Assembly (NCBI GenBank): GCA_030015575.1
Contig: CM057337.1
Location: 299,980,044 to 300,044,043 of the forward strand
Direction: 5' to 3'
DNA: 64,000 nucleotides
Origin: Agapanthus africanus
Lineage: Eukaryota; Streptophyta; Magnoliopsida; Asparagales; Amaryllidaceae
Part shown: piece after piece, positions 9,608 to 20,319 of the stretch
Position numbering within the stretch: the stretch's first letter is position 1
Layout of the letters: every line of letters begins with the position of its first letter
Notes under the pieces: model-generated
The model's database searches: none
What the model saw: the letters and a program-made list of their open reading frames with translations, nothing else
Told to the model about the DNA's origin: nothing
Position numbers and translations under genes: made by a program

Positions 9608-10059
9608 TGTTACACTTTCTTGAGCTCCTCCTCCTTCTTTTTGATCTTCTACCCTACCATCTCATGTGTTGAGAATCCAGGATAGAAGAGAGATAGATAC
9701 ACACTTAAAGCTACTCACTACATCCCTAGGCACTTTAAATTAGCAACCTAGAGTTCCTAATTGCTTCACTAGATTCTTAGTGTGGAGCTAGAGCCATGAG
9801 CTACATCTCTCGGGTAGATCATCTTCGACGGAGGAAGACCGGCGGCCAAGCTCAATCAAGGACACCTCAAGGAACCAAAGAAGAGGGTAGAAGACCGAAT
9901 GACACGAATCATTCGGTATAACACTTCTATCTTTTGTAGCTAGTTTATTGGTTTATGGTTCGATTCTAGGACAGGTTTTTTAGGGCCAAAAAATTTTAAA
10001 CACCATTTTTGTTCCGCATCGGCCACAATAGATGAACAAGATGCTATCAAACCCCAACA
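9608..10059 (+). repeat. LTR fragment related to the 7479-8386 solo LTR
   Basis: It begins TGTTACAC and ends CCCCAACA. Its right part follows the solo LTR closely (a diverged CGAATCATTCGGTATAAC block and TTTTTGTTCCGCATCGG). At 452 bp it is half as long and no target duplication is visible, so it is probably 5'-truncated. Confidence 0.55.
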
Positions 10060-10315
10060 GGCCCTCTCTATGTACTGGGACATACACATTAAGAATGGGA
10101 GAATTATATCTAGTAGTGAGTGTAAAGGGTGCTCGATTGTTATTTGCGGACGAGAGTTATTCGTGGATTTCCCGGTGATTGATCTGGCAACTATGATGTT
10201 TTCTTGGGAATAGACTTTCTTAGCACTTTCTACGCTCATATTGATTGTAGGGCAAAAAAAGTGATTTTCGAGATTTCCGTACATCCGGAGTTCATATTTT
10301 TGGGAAGCGGGTTGT

Positions 10316-10317
<2 letters not shown>
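10060..10317 (+). pseudogene. Gypsy (Tekay/Del-like) aspartic protease fragment, frameshifted
   Basis: Two frames together read like the end of a plant chromovirus protease. Before the shift the residues are RELFVDFPVIDL. After it, from codon 10189, they are NYDVFLGIDFLSTFYAHIDC, matching the family hallmark in which a YDVILGMDWL-type motif is followed by an HxxIDC-type stretch. The frame changes near 10185-10189, and the stop TAA is at 10315. Only about 85 codons survive, with no RT. Host sequence is not distinguishable around it. Confidence 0.8.
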
Positions 10318-10318
<1 letters not shown>

Positions 10319-10353
<35 letters not shown>

Positions 10354-10433
10354 CAAAATCACATAAATAACTCTATTTTTTGGTAATTTAACCAAAATCG
10401 CATAAATAACTCTAATTTTTGGTAATTTATTAT
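10319..10433. repeat. AT microsatellite and 40-bp tandem duplication
   Basis: A TA dinucleotide run fills 10319-10350. Two copies of a roughly 40-bp unit beginning ACCAAAATC follow, containing ATAAATAACTCTA and TTTTTGGTAATTTA. Confidence 0.85.
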
Positions 10434-11643
10434 GTTCTTTTGTTTTCTCTTTTTGCAATTTTTGGTTAATTTATCTACGCGTAACTTTCATTATTTGTTG
10501 AATTATTAATGTAACAAGTTGAAGTTCACTCGGTTGCTTTAACAAACTGGTTTTTGTCAAATCCAAGGTAGCGTTTACAACATTAGTTTCAGTTGGTTGC
10601 TGGAATTCAATCAGGACAATCAAACTAGTATGTAAACAATGAATCTATCCTATAATCTTGGATTCCTAACAAGCAATTAATACAAAGAAGACTATCAATT
10701 GCTTTCAAAATGTGCTATCATCCAATATTTATGATCATATTCATATAAATTGCAGAGCTTTAAAAGTTAGGTACTTATCTCGGTTGGATTGAACAAACAT
10801 TGCTTGAAAAATTCAACAACAAATATATATAGGATCCTATGAAATTGTTAATTAAAAAAATGGTGATTAATGAAACACTAAATTATAATAGTAAATTGGA
10901 AACAAGAGTTTCTTACGCATAGCTATCTCAAACTAGCCGACAAATCAAACATTTATTGGTGAAGAGGATATCGTTTTGTTATATTTGGAACAAAAAGATC
11001 CATGTATGATGATGCATGTACGAGATGGTCACATCAAATGTTTTTGGAATGATTTGTAAACTTGTGAGTAGAGCTTGTGATTATGACTAAGCCTAATTAA
11101 GGAGCTATTTTTTCTCATTGGTGTTAATCTTACACGGTACTTATGCAATTAATAGGGGTAATAACGTTGTAACATTTGTATTCAATTGCAAATGAAAAGG
11201 ATTGTTTGCGTGGTAATCACAGAGAGCTTTGTGGGCAGAGCTTTGTGGGAGGTGTAAACTTGACGTCATGATGGTGATGCAATGGTGATGCAAGGAATCC
11301 TAGCTAATCCTTTTCACTAGAGTAATTAAATATTTGTTAGTATATTTTAGAGGGAGTTTATATCTGATTCTCTTTTATTTATTTTAAATGAAAATTGTTT
11401 TGATAAAATCACGTGTTAAAATTTGTTATTTCGTCAATTTTTTGTTTGTACGGTATAAAAGTTAGGAATAATGAATAATAATTGTTTATATGGAAAGGGC
11501 AAAGACTTATGATGAGGTTTTAGGACTTATTTTATGCTCTGTCATGTCCCACAGCTCAAGAGTCCTTGTGATGCAGCGTTCGTGCCCGCGTTTTTCTTTT
11601 AACTGGCCACTGCGTTTTTCAGTGGGCTAAAGTTTCTTCTATA
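10434..11643. other. AT-rich DNA without recognisable features
   Basis: No reading frame, RNA gene or repeat boundary could be supported here on either strand. Confidence 0.5.
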
Positions 11644-12011
11644 CTATTTCCGTATTTCGCCCTCAAAACTTAGGTATTTCCGTATTTCGCCCTCAAAAGT
11701 TTGAAATTTCAGATTTCATCCCCAAAAGTATCTTGTTAACAAAAAATACCAGTGATATGTGATTTTCCATCAAAATGCAACTCGGATTAGAATTTTCTAA
11801 CAAAGGTTACGCAGTAATAAGTTAGGATTTATATTCTCTCCTCTAATCAATGTCCTATAATCAAGGGTATATCCCTTACGGATATTGAGTAAAAGTAACC
11901 AGCAGGAGTATTTTAGGTAACTTATAACTTTTGGGAAAGATATATGAAATTTCAAACTTTTGAGAGTGAAATATGACATTACCTGTATTTTTGGAGGTGG
12001 CATATGAAAAA
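11644..12011. mobile_element. Short non-autonomous element with about 105-bp terminal inverted repeats
   Basis: The left arm (11644-11750) and the reverse complement of the right arm (about 11903-12011) share CTCAAAAGTTTGAAATTTCA, CCCAAAAGT and AATAC blocks in order. The left arm holds an internal duplication of TATTTCCGTATTTCGCCCTC. There is no coding sequence. Size and long arms fit a Mutator-like or foldback-type miniature element. I could not find a clean target duplication. Confidence 0.6.
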
Positions 12012-12121
12012 TCCCATTTTAAATCTCTCTTTTACTACATCAAAATATATTATGAATTAAGCTATTGGTGTATTGAGAAATTTGTTTTTTTTATATTGGA
12101 ATAGTAGTATATAATGTTTTA

Positions 12122-12807
12122 GGGTTTTTTACTAAGAAGTTCACTCAAGCTTTGCGAATTAATAAAAGGCCCCTACATATTTTGTATTTACTTAAAAGAC
12201 ACACCATACATTTAACCAGCCCTACAAGGCCCCCATAACTTGTTTTCCATCAAAAGTTAGCATCATATAAGGAAAAGAGTTCTGGAACTGTTTGAGTTGT
12301 TCACTTATTTTCTAAATATTTAGAAAAGTTTTTTCTCATAAAAAAATATGCATTCTCGTTTCTCGTTTAGTTGAAAATTGAGATTTAGCGTAACTAAAAA
12401 ATTGCTCTCCTTTCAAATAAAATTGCTCACGAACTCGAAACTTGTAATTGAAGGGACAACAGTACTCGACAAGCTCGTAGATGGAGAATGTTGAGAAACA
12501 TGAACCGGTTTTCATGATTAATTTGGGAGACTTTTGATTGAAACCCTGATCCTAAAACCAATTTGGCGGAAAATTTAAAAATTTTAGGAATAGAAAAGCG
12601 ATTATGAAGGTTTTAAAACGCTAATCTGATACTTACTGTTAGCCTCCTAACAAAGTAAGAGAAGATGCCAAAAAGATTTTCTTTTTGGATCGTTAGTGGG
12701 ATTTTTAGTACAATTTAAATGTAGAAGGATCTTTTAAATAAATACGATGTATGGAGGGGATTTTTATTAATTAACAAAATATGAGGAAGCTTTTCAGTAA
12801 AAATTTC
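12122..12807. mobile_element. Non-autonomous Mutator-like element (686 bp)
   Basis: It is flanked by the 9-bp direct repeat AATGTTTTA at 12113-12121 and 12808-12816; 9 bp is the target duplication length typical of Mutator-like elements. The terminal inverted repeats run about 120 bp. The left starts GGGTTTTTTACT, the right (reverse complement) GAAATTTTTACT, with later shared blocks AATTAATAAAA, CCCCT.CATA and TTTAAAAG-type sequence. No transposase frame is present. Confidence 0.75.
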
Positions 12808-12816
12808 AATGTTTTA

Positions 12817-13260
12817 TTATAATAAAGATGGAGGATGTCATCATTTGTGTTTCAATTACTGAAAACAAACAAAGACATGACAATCTGATTCACCCACAAT
12901 ATTCATTTGGTAAGAATTTGTCAACCTTTCCCTACCAAATTCCATATCTAAGCTAATCAATTATAGGTAGTTTAGTAGATAGAAAATAAAGCTCGTTACC
13001 TTGTTGCTATAAATTCCTATATAATTTCTCAAAGTTTCGGCTGTGTTGCACTCATATACCTGATATCTTTCTTGCATTAAAAATACCTAGAATAAAAATC
13101 GTTGCTAGTTTGCTACCTCAAGTTAACCACCCGTCAGAATATTTCCTTAAAAGAATCTCAGGTGTCCAACTGTTTTTCAAACCTTTTTCTTAACCCTAAC
13201 CATATAATAAATATCTTTTAAATTAATAGCTATAAGGGGAACCCACCATCTAATTTTTTA
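12817..13260. other. AT-rich spacer
   Basis: Nothing recognised between the two inverted-repeat elements. Confidence 0.5.
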
Positions 13261-14533
13261 TTTTTCTCCTTGAAAATTACATATTTTGATAAATCCCACT
13301 CACATTTTACTATTTTGAAATAATCTACTTCAAAACTTTAACCCAACTAAACATCACAATGCGGTTAACCAACGTTTTCTTACCATTTAAAATTATCGTT
13401 AGAGGGGATACAAAGACCAAATACCTCCATCTTCTCCATGGCCTCCCCTCACATCCTCATAAACCGCAGCCGCCTCCATCAGCCTCCTTTCCTCCCTCAA
13501 CCTCCCCGTCTCCCTCCTTGCCGACGCCCCTCTCGCATCCTCTCCACCTCCTCCGCCGCTAGCTCCTCCTCCCTCTTACTTACTCCCTGCCCTCCATCGT
13601 CTCCCACCTCTACCCCCATCATCATCATCTCTTTCTCTCTCAGCCAGCCATGATTTGTACAAGAAGATAGCCCCAATTCAAATTTACTTCAAATTCGAAC
13701 CATTACATAAAATTCTAATTCTGAATAAAGCCTATGAAGATAATCATTCTATGTCCACATAAAAAGAGGGGAAAATTATCAATTGAACAAACCCAACTTG
13801 TCCGATTTTAATGTGATGGGTCACTTTCTTCCCCCCCCGCTCTCCGTTGTTAATTCATATTGATCCTTTTTTCTTCTCTTTAGAATGGAAGAAATTGTGA
13901 TGTGTTCGTAAAAGAGAGAGAGAGAGAGAGGAGGAGGAGGAGGAGGAGGAGGAGGATGGAGATGGGATGGCATGATGGTGGTTCGGCTGAGTAATACCTC
14001 ATCCTTACCTGCCCCTGCCCTCCACCGTCCCCCGTCTCTACTACCATCATCCTCATCATCCTCATCTTCATCCTCATCTCTCTGCGTCGTCATCATCCCC
14101 CTTCATCACCATCATCATCCCATCATCGTCTTGGAGGACAGGGCGAGCGGCGTCAAAGGTTTGAGGAGGGAGACAGGAAGGGGAGAGGAGGGAGGCGAGG
14201 GCGTCGTGAAGGACAGCAGGAGAGAAGAGGATGGAGGCGGGAGGAGACGGCGCATAGGAGGGAGGCTGGGTTAGAAGAGAAGAAAGGAGGGAGGCGGGGG
14301 CGTTAAGATGAGAAGGGAAAGAGAGGGGCGACAGAGAAGAGAGAGAGGAAACAGGGAGAGAGAGGTGAGGGGTGTTTTGGTCTTTTTACCTCTCTAACTA
14401 AATATGGTTAAAAATTAACTTAACGAAAGCATGAGAGTGGGGTGTTTAGTTGACCGAAAAATTTAGAGCAGGGTATTTCAAAATGGTAAAATATGAGTGG
14501 GGCTTCTCCAAATATGGGCAAATTTAAAAAAAC
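13261..14533. mobile_element. Inverted-repeat element (about 1.27 kb) with polypyrimidine/polypurine arms
   Basis: The left arm (13261-13430) and the reverse complement of the right arm (about 14370-14533) align over about 165 bp. Shared blocks in order are CCCACTCA.ATTTTAC, ATTTTGAAATA, AACTAAACA, GTTA.., and AAAGACCAAA. Inside these the left half is C/T-rich (13431-13650) and the right half G/A-rich (14150-14380), so the complementarity partly continues inward. A short frame at 13438-13653 is low-complexity Pro/Ser and I do not call it a gene. Long arms suggest a Mutator-like element; no target duplication was resolved. Confidence 0.6.
13913..13955. repeat. GA and GGA microsatellite
   Basis: A GA run followed by about eight GGA triplets, in the centre of the inverted-repeat element. 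Confidence 0.9.
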
Positions 14534-15699
14534 CTTAAATATTTATGCAACTTTGCTTTTAAGGTTTGTATAGGCCTTAGGCTTTAAATAATTTTCTATA
14601 ATCACGTTAATTAATGCAATTTTCTAAATTTCGGACATCGGTGTTGTGTCGGCACGAAAATTTTGATGTGTGATATCAGATATCATGAAATGTTGGGTGG
14701 TATCATTCGGATTTTATAATTTTGTAATTTAAACGTCATTTATATAATTTATTTTTCTGAAAATATATTAATTTTTCAGAATTTTAGTTTTATTAAATTT
14801 ATATTTTTCTTAATATGTCAGAGGTAGAGCAGTCGTTTAAACAAGATTCCTGCAAAAGTAAATTAGTCCAAATAAACTACCTTATTTACAAACCCCAACA
14901 AACCAAAAAAGAAAATTACTTTCAAATTTTTTCCTCATAACGGAAAATGTCGGCCTGAACACCGATATCACGACATTTCGGTCGAAATCACGAAATATCG
15001 GCATGCATTCACCTTATATCGTTAACCAAATTTTTTTTGAATGTCTGTCGTTTTCTTCCCAAACCCGACATTTCGGTGACATATCGGTGATGACGGTCAA
15101 CATTTAGAACACTGAATTGATATCAACATACAAAGAATATCTCTATTATTACAGGGCAAAAGAAAAGGGTTCTCAAATTTTGAAATTAATTTGGTGATGT
15201 GACATTCTTATTACAAGAGAAATCAATTAAAATTCTCTAAAAATTAAATTAAAATTTAATAACCGTATCAACCAAATTTAGTAGATGCAATTTATTTTCT
15301 CTGTCCTCATAAAACTCTTCACACCAATAGCTCTCTCTTTAAAGAAACTGATCCCACTATCTAAATTAATTGATTTGGTCTCAAAATTTCTAATTTTTTA
15401 AATACGTGCAAAACTATAGCATTTTTAAAGTAAACACATGTTTGCCTATTAAATTATGCTCTAGTCATTTTAATAGTTTAATTATCGCAAATTAAGTAAG
15501 ACATGTCCATAGCAATTAAGAACTATTGATATCAATATTAGTATCATGATAAAGTTCAATCGTCTTAAACGACGGCTAAATACAGCATAAATATATACAT
15601 GGAGACATTGGAAGCTGCTTGGTGCAAGCCGAGGACGTTTCTAGGCCTTTTTACATTAGGGAGTTGTTCAATCATGGTTAACCAATGAGCATCATCTTA
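14534..15699. other. AT-rich intergenic DNA
   Basis: No gene seen. Scattered CGACATTTCGG and CCGATATC-type words at 14630-15090 look like a decayed repeat, but I could not define its ends. Confidence 0.45.
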
Positions 15700-16035
15700 C
15701 ACTGGTAAAAAAAATACAATAGAGAGGGAAATATTTACAAGGGACAAATTTTCCCTCTGCAATATGTAAACTGCCATGCAAATTTTCCCACTTGCTAATA
15801 TTTTCTTGGCAATGATCTATTTCAGAAGATGAAAGTCTACATTACGGGAGAAAGCATAAAAAACGTAAATTTAATCGGGCTAAAACATAACGAGGAATAC
15901 ATTGCCGAGGAGTATATCACTTGGCAATAGTCACATTAGTTATTAAAGAAATGCCACAAGAACATTTTCCCTTGGCATTTCTTTGCTAGCTAATGCGACT
16001 ATTGCCAAGAGATATATCCATCGTCAATATTTACC
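15700..16035 (+). mobile_element. CACTA-like transposon end with subterminal repeats
   Basis: The end CACTGGTAAAAAAAATAC starts at 15700, after a possible 3-bp TTA duplication. Inside are repeated TTGGCAAT/ATTGCCAA words in both orientations, as expected of subterminal repeats. A strong hairpin occupies about 15922-16013 (arms TTGGCAATAGTCACATTAG and its near-complement). AGAGGGAAAT also pairs with ATTTTCCCTCT near 15720-15760. The opposite end was not found in the window. Confidence 0.5.
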
Positions 16036-16692
16036 TTGTTATTTTTTGGCCCAATTAAATTTACTCTCTATATGCTTTCCTCCTTCTCGGTTGTTTTGAC
16101 TCTCCTTTCTTTGGCTCGAGCGTCTCAAAGTTTCTCATCCGCTTCTCGTCAGGTCCTTCAACACTGCGCCCTTGTTACCAGCATGGAGGCCGAGGGGGCT
16201 TTCCATGCTGCGAGAACGGTGGGAGAGTCTTTTTCGGAGGCCGAAGTCCTGCGACTTGACCTGCGTCTGGAGAGGGAGAGGGCCGATGTCCTGGTAGACC
16301 GATCGGAATCCGCGGAGCTTGCCATCTTAGTGTGTCGAGAGTCCTATCGTCGCCTGAGCGAGTCCCACCGAGTCGTTGAGGTGAAGCTGACGGAACTGGC
16401 TGATCGCATCGCGGCAATGAAGAAGGAAAGAGATACCAGCAGGAGGGATGCCGAGGCGGCGCTTTAGGCGGCCGAGGTCGCCGAAGTTCGGGCTAGAAAG
16501 GCGGTGGCCGATTACAAGGTTTCGGAGCAGTTTTACGCCGAACTTGGCGAGTATACCGCTGTCGCGTGGAACAAGGCTTTTGATGCCGTCAAGGAGCAGC
16601 TTCCTGAGTTTGCCGATGGTGAGCTCCGTGCTCGGGTCTCGCTCTCGGTGGTCAAGCCTCCGGCAGACAGTAATGAGGGAAGTGAGGCGTAG
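16036..16692 (+). pseudogene. Coiled-coil ORF of a Tat-like retrotransposon (G1), one in-frame stop
   Basis: A single frame runs from about 16036 to the stop at 16690 and is interrupted only by TAG at 16465. Beyond the first 50 residues it is strongly helical, charged and Ala/Glu/Arg-rich (LERERADVLVDRSESAEL, RIAAMKKERDTSRRDAEAAL). It then ends in a conserved-looking segment with YAELGEYTAVAWNKAFDAVK. Such coiled-coil products are known from the extra ORF that many plant Tat-lineage Gypsy elements carry near the 3' LTR, often antisense to gag-pol. By that rule G1 would lie on the minus strand. The sequence at 16140-16150 (CTTCTCGTCAG) could be a splice acceptor, so the true 5' part may lie elsewhere. 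No enzyme motif is visible. A host protein captured by the CACTA-like element is an alternative. Confidence 0.55.
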
Positions 16693-17149
16693 GAGGGGCT
16701 TGTGACTTAGGCTTTTTTTTTTTTTTGATATTTCCTCTTCTCTCTTTTTGTAAGCTTCCGGGCCATTTGATAAGGCTGGGGAGCCCACAATACCCTTGTA
16801 AAGATATTGGTTTTTAAGCGAATAAAACTTTTGTTGTTTCATTGCTTGCACATTATCCTTTGTTTGGTCTGAATACTCGTAGAATATTCGGACTTGCACT
16901 GTTGAGCTTCCATGTCAAGTCAGTTCTTCGTCTGGCGATCGCGCGTCGAGTTGGTTTTGATCACTTGCCAAGTGCAAAGGATGTTGGGAAGAAGGTATAT
17001 CTCCGTGGCCCCGAAATCGAGGGGGGATCGCTCGGACTTATATAGAACCGGTGTCTCTTGGAGAGTGTTTCAGATCGGCGGTGTTTGATGGGCAGTAGGC
17101 TGCCCGCTGCAGATGTGTCGAGCCGAAGAGAGCTCGGTGTCCTCACTCT
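16693..17149 (+). other. 3' flank of the coiled-coil ORF
   Basis: It contains a T run (16711-16724) and an AATAAAACTTTTGTTG stretch near 16820 that could serve as a polyadenylation region. The sequence then becomes GC-richer and passes into the tandem array. Confidence 0.5.
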
Positions 17150-17278
17150 GAGGGCTTGGCAGGGGCTTTGATCTATGGTGTTGGGGGTAGGGAGCTACCA
17201 GCCGGGGTTGACCGAGCAGGGTAGCAGCTCGGCTGCCTCTTAGTGAGGGCTTGGATCCCTGGCGTCGTGGGTAGGGAG
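17150..17278 (+). repeat. 84-bp tandem array, left part (G1)
   Basis: About one and a half units with GGGTAGGGAGCTACCAGCC and GAGGGCTTGGATCCCTGGCG phrases. The array is cut by Copia-B at GTAGGGAG and resumes at 27636. Confidence 0.9.
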
Positions 17279-19485
17279 TGTTAGTTATATGTATGCCCTA
17301 GAGGCCATTACTGTACATAGGATGTATATTGTAGTGGATGCTGGGACATATATAGGGAGGACTTTCTTGCTCGACATGATAGTATGCTATCTGGTTGCTC
17401 TTTACCTTAACGTGTACACTGATTGTCTCCCTGTTACATGTTGGTAAAGCCCTTAGGATCTGTACTTGACTACCTGGACTATGATGCGGATCATACTAGT
17501 GGGGACATGGTAGTCCATAAGTACATCCTTCAAAGTCCCTAGTCGTGGGTGTATCGAGACGGGGCATCGATATACCAGAGTAGACTAGCGTGTACCTTCT
17601 CGACCCATACAGATGGGCGATGGATGATCTCATATCCATTGGTGTTTGACATCAGAGATGATATACGGGTGCTCAGTGGAGACTGGGTACACTGGACGGA
17701 CTCGCCGAGAACTCCCAGATGGTATTATACCTCACGTCAGATGGCAGTTCTCTGGTGACACTGGTACAGAGTAGTCTGTTGACCCGAGATCGTCATAGAG
17801 TCTTGTGTGGTTCCCACTGTGCTTTGATTTCCATCTTACCACGTCCAAGAGGGCGTGCAAAACGGTGGTTTTTGGGTACAGTCCTGAGTCACATGGAGGC
17901 AATGAGCGATAGGAGGGAATTCGTCTCTCCCGGTATAGGGGGTTGATGTTGCGCTGTGTTCGATTGGTTATAACAGGAAATCCCTGGCCAGGGTTGCTGA
18001 GATTTACTGGTAAGTGTTACCAGTAGTTTCTCGAATAGTTATAGACCTCATATCGACACGACTTATCGAGCTATTGGGGTCTGACATTTACCACCCCTAG
18101 GCGAGATATGCGATATATCAGACGATCGGACCGGACTGTACGGTAGTGTTACTGGTCGGATTCACTGGAGTGTGAGCGGGCTTGCTCGTCGATCTTCAGA
18201 TCGCTCAATACCCGGGTGGCCGTTACGTTTAGCAGACCGCTTGCGGCTTGTGGGTGTTTGATATGATCATCATCTGCTGCCGGCGTATTGACGAGTCTTT
18301 AGAGTCCTACACAGAGGTTTCCTGGCTCAAGCGAAACGAAATAGGAGCGCATATGAGATATGTGCGGGACCGAGAATAATACGAGTATGTGATACTGTAT
18401 TCGATTCTCGCGATGTGACATTGATCGGTTATATGCGATATAGCCGGGTAATCGGATCAAGTGTTGATTCGATAAGATGTTACTAATGGTACCAGTCGGT
18501 TATGTGCGTCATGACCGGATCGTTAAATCAAGCGTTGATTTAATGATTTAATGCATAATTATATATTTGATATATTACTTTGCATTAACTAGTATCGGTT
18601 CACTTTAAATGGATTTTCTCGCTCGGTTGTGCACATTGTATATTCGATATATTTTCGTGCACTTAATTGTATCATGTTTGATGATACATGTTTAACTATA
18701 GTTAAGTGTAATGAATTAAGCCATGGTTAAACTAATGATTAGGGTTTTCTTTTCTTACTTATTTATTTATTTATTTATTTTGAATAGATAAGAAAAGAAT
18801 GGTTGCTAATTTTGGAGTTTAGTTGAAGCTTCATGAAGCTTTGACTTTGTAACCATTCTTGTCTTCATCTTTAACCCTAACCATTAATCTAACCTTAGTT
18901 AATTCTCTACACTTAACCATGGTTCTAATATGATAAGTATTGATTTTCTTTTCCAATTATAATTAACTTATCATATATCATTTCTTCTTCTTCTTCCTTG
19001 AACAAAAGAAGATAACCTTGAGGTCATCAATGGTGATTGATGATAAAGAGTGAGAAATCCAATTCTCAAGTGAACCCAACTCCTATTTCTTCATCCTCTA
19101 CCTCTTGCCAAGTAGTAGAGTGTGTTTACTTGACAAGTTTCTTGACTTGGTGAAGTCGGAGCTTGATTTAGCGATGCCTCGACGTAGATCATCTTCGGCA
19201 TGGACATCGACGACCTAGCTTGCTTATTCTCCGATGAAGTCGACGCTAGAGCCCGGATTCTTTTTGGACAGCGGAGATGACTTCGTTGCGGAGCTATGGA
19301 GGTGGAGCACCGGATCTACAAAGGTTGTATTTCCGTTTTCTCATTAGTTAAGTGTTAACTAGTTTACTTTTCGCCTAGATTTCTAGCAAACGATCCGTAG
19401 TTTAGGGTTTCTCGGCACGTTAAAATTTGAAATTGGCATGTTCGATGCCTTGCGAGACCTCACTAGTGTGCCTAGGAACCCTACA
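17279..19485 (+). repeat. Copia-B 5' LTR (2207 bp)
   Basis: Bounded by TGTTAG and CCCTACA. Two hairpin-pair units lie at 18427-18544 (CGGTTATAT-GCG-ATATAGCCG, then CGGTTATGTG-CGT-CATGACCG, each followed by an ATCAA-GYG-TTGAT palindrome). The U5 part resembles the 43500-43815 segment of Copia-C. A TTTA microsatellite at about 18760 differs in length between the two LTRs. Confidence 0.95.
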
Positions 19486-19486
19486 G

Positions 19487-19498
19487 TGGTATCAGAGC
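19487..19498 (+). other. Copia-B primer binding site
   Basis: TGGTATCAGAGC is the complement of the plant initiator tRNA-Met 3' end. It begins one base after the 5' LTR. Confidence 0.93.
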
Positions 19499-19682
19499 CT
19501 AGCTAGAGCCTTAGGCGAAGTCTAGACGGAATTTGAAGTCCGAACGAAACGAAAACCCGACCCGGATCATGCTCTCTGTACATTTTTGAAAACAGTGGAT
19601 TTTTCCAAATTAAAAATTGCTAAAAAATTCAGCAGGGAAAAATAAGAATTACGACGCAAAAATTTTAGGATGAACAGTAAAT

Positions 19683-19733
19683 TCCGCGGCGGAACCGCGG
19701 CAGAAGCGTGACTTCTGCGGCGGTTCCGCGGCC
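19683..19733 (+). other. GC-rich hairpin in the Copia-B leader
   Basis: CCGCGGCGGAACCGCGGC and GCGGCGGTTCCGCGGCC pair around the inner stem AGAAG-CGTGA-CTTCT. Copia-C has the same structure with inner stem CTAAG-CTTG-CTTAG at 44015-44062. Confidence 0.75.
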
Positions 19734-20319
19734 CCTTGGTGACTTCATCCCACTTTGTTTGCACAGTAATTCCTGATAAATTATGCTGAGTTTTCTGGGA
19801 ATTTTTAAAATTTATTCAAGAGTTGAATTTTCTGCTGTGTATTTGGGGATTCGGTGTTTCGATCGGAGTATCAAATTTTGTCTGTGTGGCTTTCCGGATA
19901 AATTTTAGAATATGTTAAAAAGTTCGACCGGATATAAATACCCAATTTTTCCCCTGTCGGGAAATTTCCAAGTGTTGGACTTTTCCGTAGTTTAACGACG
20001 TTCTAAGTAGTGCAAGTAACGCGATGGTCCCTCTAGAAGACAACAAACCTTAACTCGATTATGTGACCGTCTTGAACTGCCCTTTGAACCTTCGGGTTTG
20101 GGGCAGTACGGCGTGCCACATGTAAGGCGTTGGCTTGACCCTTCTACGGCTGGACCGTTGGTACTGAGGCACGAACTGAATGTTGTTAGACTCATATTTC
20201 ATGTGTTGATCTGTATCGGGAAAACTTGGGTGTTCGATTGTTCGATCGAAAAGTTTAACATTTTCTGTTTATCTGGAATGGGATACAATAATTGGAATTC
20301 ACAAGAAGTTATGTGATAA

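Noticed and set aside
9940-10458. 172-codon minus-strand frame
   Set aside because: Crosses the TA microsatellite, the tandem duplication and the antisense of the gypsy protease scrap.
11644-11760. A clean target duplication for the 11644-12011 element
   Set aside because: Flanks compared in several registers gave no convincing 8-10 bp match, so the family is left open.
13821-14274. Asp/Glu/Gly-rich frames on both strands
   Set aside because: Generated by the GA/GGA microsatellite and purine-rich arm of the inverted-repeat element.
16327-16899. 190-codon minus-strand frame opposite the coiled-coil ORF
   Set aside because: Shadow of the GC-rich sense frame; the plus strand has better composition and a single stop.
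17549-17946. Short plus-strand frames repeated almost identically at 25703-26100
   Set aside because: Identical because both lie in the Copia-B LTRs; non-coding LTR sequence.
18690-18900. AACCCTAA words suggesting telomere repeats
   Set aside because: Only isolated words, no TTTAGGG tandem run anywhere in the window.
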